NCBI RefSeq assembly: GCF_008801605.1
Contig: NZ_VZPJ01000006.1
Span: 248,001 to 312,000 of the forward strand
Length of the DNA: 64,000 nt
Source: Pseudomonas brassicacearum subsp. brassicacearum
GTDB lineage: Bacteria > Pseudomonadota > Gammaproteobacteria > Pseudomonadales > Pseudomonadaceae
Direction of reading: 5' to 3'
Positions 28,946 through 36,846 of this stretch are shown here, piece by piece; within the stretch, counting starts at the first letter, position 1; each line of letters begins with the position of its first letter. The translations under genes and the position numbers were made by a program. The notes beneath the pieces were generated by a model. The model saw only the letters and a program-made list of their open reading frames with translations. It ran no database searches and was not told the DNA's origin.

Positions 28946-29037
28946 CTGTGGGAGCTGAGCTTGCTCGCGATGAAGGCACCCTCGACCTACCGGAAGACCG
29001 CGTTATCGTTCATCGCGAGCAAGCTCAGCTCCCACAG
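28946..29037. repeat. REPIN (inverted REP pair)
   Basis: Arms GTGGGAGCTGAGCTTGCTCGCGATGAA and its reverse complement are separated by a ~35-bp spacer. It is close in sequence to the units of the 3950-4727 array, lying between the disordered-protein gene and the LysR gene. Confidence 0.85.
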
Positions 29038-29064
29038 AAGCACGCTCACTCAAGGGAGTCTGCC

Positions 29065-29934
29065 CTACGCCATATCACTCTGACTGAATTCCTCGGCCAG
29101 AAAATCAATCAGCGTACGCACCGACGGCAGCAACCCGCGTCGTGAAGCAAAGATCGCATGGACGATCCCGCACTTGGGTGTCCAGCCCGGCACCAGCTCC
29201 ACCAGCCGGCCGGCCGCTATGTCTTCGCGGACCACCACGGTGGGCAGATGGGCAATGCCAATGCCGGCCAGCACGGCGTGACGCAGGGCGAGCAGGTCGT
29301 CGGTGACCATGCGCGGTTCATGGCGGATCAGCGCACGGGTGCCGTCCGGGCCGAACAATTCCCACTGGTATTCACGCTGCGCCGCGCCCCAATGCACGCT
29401 GGGCAAGCCGTTGAGGTCTGCCGGGGAAGCCGGTGAAGACAAGCGCTCCAGGTAAGCCGGACTGCCCACCAGGCACTGGGTACTGTTGCTCAGCACTTTC
29501 ATGACCATGTCGGTGTTTTCCAGCGGCGGAAAGCGTACCCGCAAGGCGATATCGAACCCTTCATGGATCAGGTCCACCCGGCGGTTGGTGCTCTCGATGA
29601 ACAACTCCACCCGCGGATACTTGAGCATATAGCGGGTCAGCATCGGCCCGACCCAACTGTTGAGCAGTGCCGTCGGGCAACTGATGCGCACCAGCCCTTG
29701 GGGCTCGGAGCGATTGCGCTCGATCACTTCCGCTGCACTCTCGGCTTCGACCCGCATCGCCAGGCAGCGCTGGTAATAGGCCTGGCCGATCTCCGTCAAT
29801 GTGCAGTGGCGGCTGGTGCGATGGAGCAAGCGTACCCCGAGCCGATCTTCCAACTGGGCGATACGCCGGCTGAGCTTGGACTTTGGCATGTCCAGCGCCC
29901 GGCCCGCAGCGGCGAACCCACGGTGCTCGACCAC
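29065..29934 (-). CDS. LysR-family regulator, start codon unresolved (homology extends to ~29973)
   Basis: A LysR-type transcriptional regulator: winged-helix HTH (F-A-A-A-G-R-A-L-D-M-P-K-S-K-L-S-R-R-I-A-Q-L-E), then the periplasmic-binding-like effector domain. The first usable start is the GTG at 29934 (289 residues), but this removes helix 1. In-frame coding continues upstream through I-E-D-L-N-T-L-Y-Y-F-T-Q-V, which is the normal LysR N-terminus. It reaches two ATC codons at 29971-29973 and 29968-29970, then ATT and a TAG, with no ATG, GTG or TTG between. GGAG sits just before the ATC codons. A rare ATC start is plausible; otherwise the protein is N-truncated. It is divergent from ycaC, its probable target. 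Confidence 0.85.
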   Translation of the reverse strand: MVEHRGFAAAGRALDMPKSKLSRRIAQLEDRLGVRLLHRTSRHCTLTEIGQAYYQRCLAMRVEAESAAEVIERNRSEPQGLVRISCPTALLNSWVGPMLTRYMLKYPRVELFIESTNRRVDLIHEGFDIALRVRFPPLENTDMVMKVLSNSTQCLVGSPAYLERLSSPASPADLNGLPSVHWGAAQREYQWELFGPDGTRALIRHEPRMVTDDLLALRHAVLAGIGIAHLPTVVVREDIAAGRLVELVPGWTPKCGIVHAIFASRRGLLPSVRTLIDFLAEEFSQSDMA

Positions 29935-30176
29935 CTGGGTGAAGTAGTAAAGCGTGTTGAGGTCTTCGATGATCGTTCTCCAAATAGAACGCTAAGGCGG
30001 ATTTTTGCAGTCTAGCGCATCAAAGGTGCCAGTTTTAATCTACACCCATCGAAACGCAACACGGGTTGAAGCCGGGGCGCTTCGACCGGATGAGTCACCG
30101 AACATCGCTACACCGACATTGAAAACCTTAACCACGCCGACACCTTCGGCAACCAAAACTTAATGAGGACTACGCC

Positions 30177-30803
30177 ATGACCACTTCCTACAACCGTCTC
30201 GACAAAGATAACGCCGCCGTCCTGCTGGTGGACCATCAAGCCGGCCTGCTGTCCCTGGTGCGCGACATCGACCCGGACCGTTTCAAGAACAACGTGCTGG
30301 CCCTGGCCGATCTGGCGAAGTACTTCCAGCTGCCGACCATCCTCACCACCAGCTTCGAAACCGGCCCCAACGGCCCGTTGATGCCCGAGCTCAAGAGCCT
30401 GTTCCCGGACGCGCCGTACATCGCTCGCCCCGGCCAGATCAACGCCTGGGACAACGAAGATTTCGTCAAGGCCATCAAGGCCACCGGCAAGAAGCAACTG
30501 ATCATCGCTGGTGTGGTTACTGAAGTCTGCGTGGCCTTCCCGGCACTGTCGGCCCTGGCCGAAGGTTTCGACGTGTTCGTGGTTACCGATGCGTCCGGCA
30601 CGTTCAACGAACTGACCCGTCAATCGGCCTGGGACCGCATGTCGTCCTCGGGTGCTCAGTTGATGACCTGGTTCGGCCTGGCTTGTGAACTGCACCGCGA
30701 CTGGCGCAACGACGTGGAAGGGCTGGCGACGTTGTTCTCCAACCACATCCCGGACTACCGCAACCTGATGACCAGCTACAACACGCTGACCAACGCCAAA
30801 TAA
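30177..30803 (+). CDS. ycaC: YcaC-type isochorismatase-fold hydrolase
   Basis: A 208-residue cysteine hydrolase of the isochorismatase-like superfamily, closely resembling E. coli YcaC; the natural substrate is unknown. Catalytic Asp19 (L-L-V-D-H-Q) and Cys118 (V-V-T-E-V-C-V-A-F-P) are present; position 84 is Arg (I-A-R-P-G), where many relatives have Lys. The W-F-G-L-A-C-E-L-H-R-D-W-R-N-D stretch near the C-terminus is YcaC-specific. Start ATG 30177 follows GAGGACTACGCC. It is divergent from a LysR gene with ~240 bp between the two starts. A 24-bp perfect palindrome follows the stop. Confidence 0.93.
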   Translation: MTTSYNRLDKDNAAVLLVDHQAGLLSLVRDIDPDRFKNNVLALADLAKYFQLPTILTTSFETGPNGPLMPELKSLFPDAPYIARPGQINAWDNEDFVKAIKATGKKQLIIAGVVTEVCVAFPALSALAEGFDVFVVTDASGTFNELTRQSAWDRMSSSGAQLMTWFGLACELHRDWRNDVEGLATLFSNHIPDYRNLMTSYNTLTNAK

Positions 30804-30823
30804 CAGCCACACCGATTTACCCC

Positions 30824-30847
30824 TGTGGGAGCGAGCTCGCTCCCACA
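30824..30847. repeat. 24-bp perfect REP palindrome
   Basis: TGTGGGAGCGAGCTCGCTCCCACA is a REP head-to-head fusion without a spacer, 20 bp after ycaC. As RNA it would form a hairpin and may act as the ycaC 3' end. Confidence 0.8.
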
Positions 30848-30911
30848 AGTTTTTGTGGTGGTTTCTATATAGTGTTCAATCTGTACCCATGATTTTCTGG
30901 AGACTGACCTG

Positions 30912-31334
30912 ATGCTGATCCCCTGCCCCCATTGCAACGGGCTCAATCGCATACCCGCCGAACGCCTGGGCGACCAGCCCAAGTGCGGGCGCTGCAAGGC
31001 CCAGGTGTTATTGAGCAAACCGTTCGAACTCAAGCAAGGCGACTACGCCAGCCAGATCAAAGGCGACCTGCCATTGCTGGTGGATGTATGGGCCGATTGG
31101 TGTGGGCCGTGCAAGTCCTTCGCGCCCGTGTTCGAACAAGCCGCTACGCAGCTGTCGGGCAAATGCCGCTTGGCCAAGCTCGACAGCGAGGCCAACCAGC
31201 AATTATCGGCGCAGCTGGGAATCCGCTCGATTCCCAGCCTGATCCTGTTCAAGAACGGCCGGGAAGTGGCGCGCCAGAGTGGGGCGCTGCCGTTGCCGCA
31301 GTTGATGGCTTGGTTGCGCAGCCAGGGGATTTGA
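30912..31334 (+). CDS. trxC: Thioredoxin 2 (TrxC) with N-terminal zinc motif
   Basis: A 140-residue cytoplasmic disulfide reductase. The N-terminal ~30 residues hold two CXXC pairs (C-P-H-C and C-G-R-C) that bind zinc, the mark of TrxC. The thioredoxin fold follows with the active site W-C-G-P-C-K and the cis-Pro segment I-R-S-I-P-S-L. Length equals E. coli TrxC (139). In enteric bacteria TrxC is OxyR-controlled; no OxyR site was recognised here. Start ATG 30912. Confidence 0.95.
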   Translation: MLIPCPHCNGLNRIPAERLGDQPKCGRCKAQVLLSKPFELKQGDYASQIKGDLPLLVDVWADWCGPCKSFAPVFEQAATQLSGKCRLAKLDSEANQQLSAQLGIRSIPSLILFKNGREVARQSGALPLPQLMAWLRSQGI

Positions 31335-31348
31335 ATCAAATCGCTCAT

Positions 31349-31463
31349 GCGGGAGCGGGCTTTGTGGGAGCAAAGCTTGCTCGCGATCCAGGCGCTGCGG
31401 TCCTCAAGAGACCGCGGCGTTTTCATCGCGGGCAAGCCTTGCTCCCACACAGTTGCTCCCACA
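31349..31463. repeat. REPIN cluster between trxC and parA-like gene
   Basis: A core at 31361-31449 is nearly identical to the REPIN at ~15274-15361 including the inner spacer, flanked by REP fragments. Confidence 0.9.
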
Positions 31464-31483
31464 TTGGTTTTACACAGGCCAGA

Positions 31484-32254
31484 TCAGGCGCTTTCCAGCA
31501 GGCTATGCAGCTCCATGAACTGCAAGGTCAGCTTGTGCCGTGGGTCGAGGTGGATCAGCGGCAGGCTGGCCTGGTGGGATTCGCGCATGCGCACCGAACT
31601 GCTCAGGTACACCGGCAATACCGGCAGCCCTTCGGCGATCAGTTCGTCGAGAATCTGCTGCGGCAGGCTGGCCCGGGCCTGGAACTGGTTGACCACGATG
31701 CCTTCGACTTCCAGGCCTTCGTTATGGTCGTCCTTGAGCTCTTCGATTTCCGCCAGCAGGCCATACAGCGCCTGCCTGGAGAAGCTGTCGCAGTCGAAGG
31801 GGATCAGTACCCGATCGGCGGCGATCAATGCTGAAACCGCATAGAAATTCAGTGCGGGCGGGGTGTCCAGGTAAATCCGGTCGTAATCTTCCTCCAGCTC
31901 TTCAAGCAGTTTGCGCAGCTTGTTGATCTTGTGCTTGGCCTCAAGCTTGGGCTGCAGATCCGTCAGCTCCGCCGTGGCGGTGATCACGTGCAGGTTGTCG
32001 AACGGCGTTTCGTAGATATCCACCTTGTTCTTTTTCGAGAACGGCCCGGACGACAGGGTTTGCTTGAAGAAGTCGGCAATGCCCATGGGAATGTCATCGC
32101 CGGTCAAACCAGTCAGGTATTGAGTGGAGTTGGCCTGGGCATCCAGGTCCACCAACAGCGTGCGATAGCCTTCGCTGGCGCTCACTGCCGCCAGATTGCA
32201 GGCGATACTGGATTTGCCCACGCCACCTTTCTGATTGAACACCACACGCCGCAT
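31484..32254 (-). CDS. ParA/Soj-family ATPase, orphan
   Basis: A 256-residue deviant-Walker ATPase. Walker A is F-N-Q-K-G-G-V-G-K-S-S with the signature lysine, switch I is V-D-L-D-A-Q-A-N-S-T and Walker B is I-Y-L-D-T-P-P. Such proteins position DNA, flagella or chemotaxis clusters on the nucleoid or pole. No ParB partner gene or centromere-like repeat is beside it, so it is not the chromosomal ParA. It corresponds to the position of PA5028. Start ATG 32254 follows GGAGGTTTTGAC; an in-frame upstream ATG at 32275 lacks a ribosome site. Confidence 0.9.
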   Translation of the reverse strand: MRRVVFNQKGGVGKSSIACNLAAVSASEGYRTLLVDLDAQANSTQYLTGLTGDDIPMGIADFFKQTLSSGPFSKKNKVDIYETPFDNLHVITATAELTDLQPKLEAKHKINKLRKLLEELEEDYDRIYLDTPPALNFYAVSALIAADRVLIPFDCDSFSRQALYGLLAEIEELKDDHNEGLEVEGIVVNQFQARASLPQQILDELIAEGLPVLPVYLSSSVRMRESHQASLPLIHLDPRHKLTLQFMELHSLLESA

Positions 32255-32274
32255 GTCAAAACCTCCGTGTATCA

Positions 32275-32615
32275 AAGATTCCCGAGTGTAGTAGGCAGCG
32301 ACACCGCTTAGCTACCTTCTGCGTAGAAGGACTACAAGCAACAGTGGCTTTTCCAACGATTCAGGCGTCAATTCGTCCAGACCGTGACAGAAACAACCGA
32401 CAGACAGGCTCATGATGATCGCGACAATGGTCCAAGCCTGGCCTTGAGCGGACCAACTCGTACATTTCGTTGGGCAAAATGTAACCAATATTTGCTACAA
32501 GCCAGTCGCACCGGGATAATGCGCGCCACTTGGGTCTCAAGACCATGCAGGGATGGACGCGGGTCAAGCCACTGAACCGTGACAATAAAAGCCCGCAGGG
32601 GTGGGATGAATTTTT
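32275..32615. promoter_or_regulatory. Gene-free region upstream of the aryl-polyene operon
   Basis: About 340 bp between the divergent parA-like gene and the first APE gene. It contains a CCTTCT-GCGT-AGAAGG hairpin (32315-32330) and an AT-rich stretch around 32465-32500 that could hold the promoter. No open frame looks real and no regulator gene is present. The APE promoter must lie here, because every downstream junction is overlapping or nearly so. Confidence 0.5.
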
Positions 32616-33335
32616 GTGATCAATTTCAATATCGCCCAATGGCGCGCATGGGCCCCTGGGCTCGAAAGCGTGGACGATTGGCAGGCATGGAGCCGACAGC
32701 CGGTCGTATTGCCGGCCAGCGATGCCGCCCCTGACGTTTCGTTCCTGCCGGCCATGCAGCGCCGGCGCCTCAGCCGCCTGGCGCGGATGGCCTTCAGTGT
32801 TGGCTGGCCGCTGGCCGAGGGCCGGCCGGACCTACCGTTGGTCTTTATTTCCCGCCACGGCGAAACCCCGCGCACTTTTGAGATTCTCAAGGACCTGGCA
32901 GCCGACCAGCCTTTGTCGCCGACCCAATTCAGTCTGTCGGTGCACAACGCGGTGATTGGCCTGTGGTCGATCATGCGCGGCGAAACCAGCGAAATGACCG
33001 CCCTGGCCGCCACTGGCGATGGCCTGGAACACGGCGTGCTGGAGGCCGTCGCGCTGTTGAACGAAGGGTCGCCTGCGGTGCTGCTGGTGATCACCGAAGA
33101 ACAACCTCCGCAAGTCTATGCACCGTGGGTCGATGACGTGCCGTTTCCCTATGCCATGGGCCTGCTGCTGACCCCGGGCGATGACTGGCAACTGGACCTG
33201 TGCGCGCAGGCCGGCCAATCGCCGGGCAGCGACTGGCCCCATGCCCTGGATCTATTGCGTACGCTGCTGGACGACAGAACCACCTGCCAACATGCCTGGA
33301 AGAATCGTGTATGGACCTGGCAACGCAACCGGTGA
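32616..33335 (+). CDS. apeC: Aryl-polyene ketosynthase-like chain length factor (ApeC-like)
   Basis: A 239-residue beta-ketoacyl-synthase-like protein of the Ketoacyl-synt_2 type. It is far shorter than a full ketosynthase (~400) and has no catalytic cysteine: the equivalent of the T-A-C-x-S loop reads S-V-H-N-A-V-I-G. In known aryl-polyene systems such a protein partners a catalytic KS as chain-length factor. The GTG start at 32616 follows a GGTGGGATG-like ribosome site and is the first gene of the 20-gene operon. The next gene overlaps its end by 25 bp. Confidence 0.85.
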   Translation: MINFNIAQWRAWAPGLESVDDWQAWSRQPVVLPASDAAPDVSFLPAMQRRRLSRLARMAFSVGWPLAEGRPDLPLVFISRHGETPRTFEILKDLAADQPLSPTQFSLSVHNAVIGLWSIMRGETSEMTALAATGDGLEHGVLEAVALLNEGSPAVLLVITEEQPPQVYAPWVDDVPFPYAMGLLLTPGDDWQLDLCAQAGQSPGSDWPHALDLLRTLLDDRTTCQHAWKNRVWTWQRNR

Positions 33336-34120
33336 CCGGGAAACATCGCGACGCCTATTACTGGCGCCTGATCGCGACCGCTGCAAGCTTCGCCCTGTTC
33401 GGGCTGGGCGGGCTGTGCCTGCGTTTGCTGGTGTTCCCGCTGCTGGCCTGGTGGCCCGGCGATGCCCAGGCCCACCGCCAAAGGGCGCGCCGCACGGTCG
33501 GGCGGTTGTTCTGGTTCTTTATCCGGTTCATGGCCCGCACCGGCGTGCTCACCTACAAAATCGATGGCGCCGAACGACTCGGGCGCCCCGGGCAGATGAT
33601 CATTGCCAACCACCCGTCGCTGATCGACGTGGTGTTCCTGATCGGGCTGGTGCGCGACGCCAACTGCGTGGTCAAGCAAAGCCTCTGGGACAACCCCTTT
33701 ACCCGGGGCCCGTTGCATTCGACCCAATACATCAGCAACGACGGCAGCATGGACATGCTCGATGCCGCCAGCGACGCCCTGCAAGAGGGCCAGACGCTGA
33801 TCGTCTTCCCCGAAGGGACGCGCACCCAGCCAGGCCAGGTGCCGGCCTTTCATCGGGGGGCGGCGGCCATCGCCCTGCGGGGTGCGAAAATCCTCACACC
33901 CGTCACGATCAAGGTCTGCCCCACGACCCTGACCAAGGCTGAACCCTGGTATCGCATCCCCCAGCGCCGCGTGCACTTCAGTTTTCACGTCGGGGCCGAT
34001 ATAGACCCACAGGCGTTCGCCGCGCTCGGCCCGCCACCCCAGGCTTCGCGCAGGCTCAACGATTTTCTGCATCACTATTACATCAAGGAGCTCGCCGAAG
34101 ATGAGCGATCTGCACCGTGA
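33311..34120 (+). CDS. apeD: Lysophospholipid-type acyltransferase (PlsC-like) of the APE cluster (ApeD-like)
   Basis: A 269-residue 1-acyl-glycerol-phosphate-type acyltransferase with one N-terminal membrane segment (F-A-L-F-G-L-G-G-L-C-L-R-L-L-V-F-P). It carries the PlsC motifs: N-H-P-S-L-I-D-V (NHX4D class), F-P-E-G-T-R-T, and a P-V-T-I-K block. It probably attaches the polyenoyl chain to a lipid anchor at the inner membrane. Start ATG 33311 lies inside the end of the preceding gene; longer in-frame starts to 33200 overlap more and have no ribosome site. Its end overlaps the ACP gene by 20 bp. Confidence 0.88.
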   Translation: MDLATQPVTGKHRDAYYWRLIATAASFALFGLGGLCLRLLVFPLLAWWPGDAQAHRQRARRTVGRLFWFFIRFMARTGVLTYKIDGAERLGRPGQMIIANHPSLIDVVFLIGLVRDANCVVKQSLWDNPFTRGPLHSTQYISNDGSMDMLDAASDALQEGQTLIVFPEGTRTQPGQVPAFHRGAAAIALRGAKILTPVTIKVCPTTLTKAEPWYRIPQRRVHFSFHVGADIDPQAFAALGPPPQASRRLNDFLHHYYIKELAEDERSAP

Positions 34121-34358
34121 CATCAAACAGCTGATCATCGAAGCGCTCGGCCTGGAAGACATTGAAGTCGATGACATCGGCGACCATCAGACCCTGTTCG
34201 GCGAAGGCTTGGGCCTGGACTCTGTGGATGCCCTGGAACTAGGCCTGGCGATCCAGAAGAAGTACGGCATCAAGATAGACGCCGACGCCAAGGACACCCG
34301 TAACCATTTCAGCAATGTGGCAAGCCTTGCGGCCTTCGTCACTGCAAAACGCCCCTGA
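34101..34358 (+). CDS. apeE: Acyl carrier protein 1 of the APE pathway
   Basis: An 85-residue acyl carrier protein. The phosphopantetheine attachment serine is Ser41 in G-L-D-S-V-D-A-L-E-L, on the usual acidic helix II. It carries the growing polyene thioester. No phosphopantetheinyl transferase gene is in the operon, so a host enzyme must activate it. It starts within the acyltransferase gene and is followed after 9 bp by a second ACP, the two-ACP arrangement seen in other APE clusters. Confidence 0.92.
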   Translation: MSDLHRDIKQLIIEALGLEDIEVDDIGDHQTLFGEGLGLDSVDALELGLAIQKKYGIKIDADAKDTRNHFSNVASLAAFVTAKRP

Positions 34359-34367
34359 GACCGGATC

Positions 34368-34622
34368 ATGCAAACTCGTGACGATATTTTCCACACCCTG
34401 CGCGATGCTCTGGTCGAGCTTTTCGAGCTGGACCCTGAGCGTGTGACGCTGGAATCGAACCTGTACCAGGACCTGGAAATCGACAGCATCGACGCGGTCG
34501 ACCTGATCGACCACATCAAGCGCCAGACCGGCAAGAAAATCGCCGCCGAAGAATTCAAGTCGGTGCGCACCGTCAATGACGTGGTCGAGGCAGTTTATCG
34601 ACTGGTTCAACCGGCCGCATGA
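34368..34622 (+). CDS. apeF: Acyl carrier protein 2 of the APE pathway
   Basis: An 84-residue acyl carrier protein with attachment site Ser40 in L-E-I-D-S-I-D-A-V-D-L. It differs from ACP1 throughout, so the two may serve priming and elongation respectively (inference). The stop overlaps the next start as ATGA. Confidence 0.92.
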   Translation: MQTRDDIFHTLRDALVELFELDPERVTLESNLYQDLEIDSIDAVDLIDHIKRQTGKKIAAEEFKSVRTVNDVVEAVYRLVQPAA

Positions 34623-35164
34623 CCCGGCTGATTGGCCTCGGCTTGCTGCTGGCGGGCCTGCTCTACCCCTTTGCGGTGTATTTCGGCATGGAGCACTTCG
34701 CCCCGTGGCAGTTCGGGCTGCTGCTGGGTAGCCTGTGGCTGGCCCGGGCGTTGCTTGGCAAGGGTGGGGCCGGCAGCCGCTGGATGGCGGCCACGGCAAT
34801 CGTGTTTTGTATATTGCTCGCGCTGTTCGACAGCCCGCTCCTGCTGCGCTGGTACCCGGTGCTGATCAGCGCGTTCATGTTCGGGCTGTTCGTGCTGAGC
34901 CTGAAATACGGCCCGCCGATGATCGAACGCCTGGCCCGCCTGCGCGAACCGCAGCTGCCGGCCAAGGCGGTGGTGTATACGCGCCAGGTCACGGTGGCCT
35001 GGAGTGTGTTTTTCCTATGTAACGGTTTGCTCGCCGCCGCCCTGACCCTCTGGGCGCCGCTGAGCTGGTGGATGTTGTACACCGGCCTGATTTCCTACGG
35101 ATTGATGGGGCTGCTGTTTGCCATTGAATGGCTCATACGACAACGGGTAAGAGGCCGCCCATGA
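34619..35164 (+). CDS. apeG: COG4648 inner-membrane protein of APE clusters (ApeG-like)
   Basis: A 181-residue integral membrane protein with about five hydrophobic segments and a short basic C-terminus. COG4648 proteins recur in aryl-polyene clusters but have no proven biochemical role; a scaffold or lipid-handling function at the membrane is a guess. It is translationally coupled (ATGA) to the ACP gene before and the ligase gene after it. Confidence 0.8.
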   Translation: MTRLIGLGLLLAGLLYPFAVYFGMEHFAPWQFGLLLGSLWLARALLGKGGAGSRWMAATAIVFCILLALFDSPLLLRWYPVLISAFMFGLFVLSLKYGPPMIERLARLREPQLPAKAVVYTRQVTVAWSVFFLCNGLLAAALTLWAPLSWWMLYTGLISYGLMGLLFAIEWLIRQRVRGRP

Positions 35165-36846
35165 ATTGGATAACACTTGAGCAGATGCTGCTCAAGGCTC
35201 AGCCGGAACGCGCCGTTGCGGTCGATCCGGCGCTGAATCACTCGCAACTGCGGGACGCGGCGTTGCGCCTGGCGGCTGGCCTGCAAGCTCGGGGCGTGCG
35301 GCATGTGGCGGTGCACCTGGAAGATGCCGCCGACCTCGCCGTCGCCCTGCTCGGTGCCTGGCGCGCCGGGGTCCGAGTCCTGCTTCCGGCCGACCTGCAA
35401 GCGCAGACACGCCAGCGCTGGGCGGCGGACGTGGACCTGTGGCTGACCGACCAGCCCGGCGATACACATCCCGGCAACTTGCAACAGGCGCCGATGGACG
35501 CCGCCGAACTGGACCTCGATCACTGCTGGCTGAGCCTGTGCACCTCCGGCTCCAGCGGCGAGCCCAAGCGCATCGAGAAAACCCTGCGCCAGTTAAGCAA
35601 CGAGGTCCAGGCCCTGGAACACCTGTGGGGCGCCGACCTGGGCCCGGCCTGCATGATCGGCAGCGTTGCTACCCAGCACATCTACGGGTTGCTGTTCCGG
35701 GTGCTGTGGCCGCTGTGCGCCGGGCGTGCGTTCGTGCGTCGGCAATTGGCCTTCCCGGAAGACCTGCAACGCGCCAGCCGCGAGCAACCGACCTTCGCCT
35801 GGGTCGCCAGCCCGGCACTGCTCAAGCGCATGGGCGACAACCTCGATTGGCCGGCCTTGAGCTGCGTGCGCCGGGTGTTCTCCTCTGGCGGCGCCTTGCC
35901 CCCCGAGGCAGCGCAAAGCTTGCAGCAGCGCCTGGGGCAATGGCCGACGGAAATTTTCGGCAGTTCGGAAACCGGCGGCATCGCCTGGCGCCAGGGCAGC
36001 GGATTGTGGCAACCCTTTGCCGACGTCGAACTGAGCCAGGACAGCGACGGCGCCTTGCTGATCGCCTCGCCCTATCTGCCGGCCGGGCATGTGGAACACA
36101 CCGCCGACGCGGCACGAATCGCCGAAGATGGGCGCTTTGAGTTGCTCGGGCGACTGGACCGTATCGTCAAGCTCGAAGAAAAACGCATCTCCCTGCCGAT
36201 GCTCGAACAAGCGCTGGTGGCCCACGACTGGGTCAGCGAAGCGCGGCTGGGGGTGGTGCAGGAGAACCGCGCCTCCCTCGGCGCACTGCTGGTGCTGAGC
36301 GACGCCGGCCTGCGAGCCTTGCGCAACCAGGGCCGGCGCGCCGTTACCGAAGGCCTGCGCCGGCACCTGAGCGAACATTGCGAAACCCTCGCCCTGCCAC
36401 GGCGCTGGCGCTGGTTGCGGCAGTTGCCGCTCAACCCCCAGGGCAAGCTGCCCCAGGCCGAAGTCGAGGCGCTGCTGATGGCGCCACGGCCCAAGGTTCC
36501 CGAAGTGTTGGAACACGTCGAAACCGACGGTGAGTGGAGCCTGCAACTGGTCGTGCCGCCAGACCTGGCGTACTTCAGCGGCCACTTCCCCACCGCGCCG
36601 GTACTGCCGGGCGTGGTGCAGGTCGATTGGGCCTTGAGCCTGGGCCGTCAATTGCTGGACCTGCCGCCCCGGTTTGTCGGCATGGAAGTGCTGAAATTCC
36701 AGCAACTGGTGCGCCCCGGCGATGAAATCCAACTGCACCTGCGCTTCGACCGCGAGCGCGGCAAGCTGTACTTCGCCTACCGCAATGACACGGCGGCCTG
36801 CTCCAGCGGGCGGATTGTGCTGGGGGAAAGGGATGAGCATGCATAA
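35161..36846 (+). CDS. apeH: Fused acyl-ACP ligase and hotdog dehydratase (ApeH-ApeI)
   Basis: A 561-residue fusion. Residues ~1-440 are an ANL adenylate-forming ligase: core motif T-S-G-S-S-G-E-P-K, E-I-F-G-S-S-E-T-G-G-I-A-W, L-G-R-L-D-R-I-V-K and a C-terminal Lys (N-P-Q-G-K-L-P). It should activate the aryl acid and load it on an ACP. Residues ~455-561 are an ApeI-type FabA/FabZ-like hotdog domain (Y-F-S-G-H-F-P-T-A-P-V-L-P-G-V-V-Q). In the E. coli/Xenorhabdus clusters these are, as I recall, two separate genes, so the fusion links priming and dehydration in one chain. ATG 35161 overlaps the preceding stop by 4 nt. Confidence 0.9.
   Translation: MNWITLEQMLLKAQPERAVAVDPALNHSQLRDAALRLAAGLQARGVRHVAVHLEDAADLAVALLGAWRAGVRVLLPADLQAQTRQRWAADVDLWLTDQPGDTHPGNLQQAPMDAAELDLDHCWLSLCTSGSSGEPKRIEKTLRQLSNEVQALEHLWGADLGPACMIGSVATQHIYGLLFRVLWPLCAGRAFVRRQLAFPEDLQRASREQPTFAWVASPALLKRMGDNLDWPALSCVRRVFSSGGALPPEAAQSLQQRLGQWPTEIFGSSETGGIAWRQGSGLWQPFADVELSQDSDGALLIASPYLPAGHVEHTADAARIAEDGRFELLGRLDRIVKLEEKRISLPMLEQALVAHDWVSEARLGVVQENRASLGALLVLSDAGLRALRNQGRRAVTEGLRRHLSEHCETLALPRRWRWLRQLPLNPQGKLPQAEVEALLMAPRPKVPEVLEHVETDGEWSLQLVVPPDLAYFSGHFPTAPVLPGVVQVDWALSLGRQLLDLPPRFVGMEVLKFQQLVRPGDEIQLHLRFDRERGKLYFAYRNDTAACSSGRIVLGERDEHA

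Noticed and set aside
30824..30847. LysR operator
   Set aside because: The palindrome lies after ycaC rather than in the divergent promoter and matches the REP consensus.
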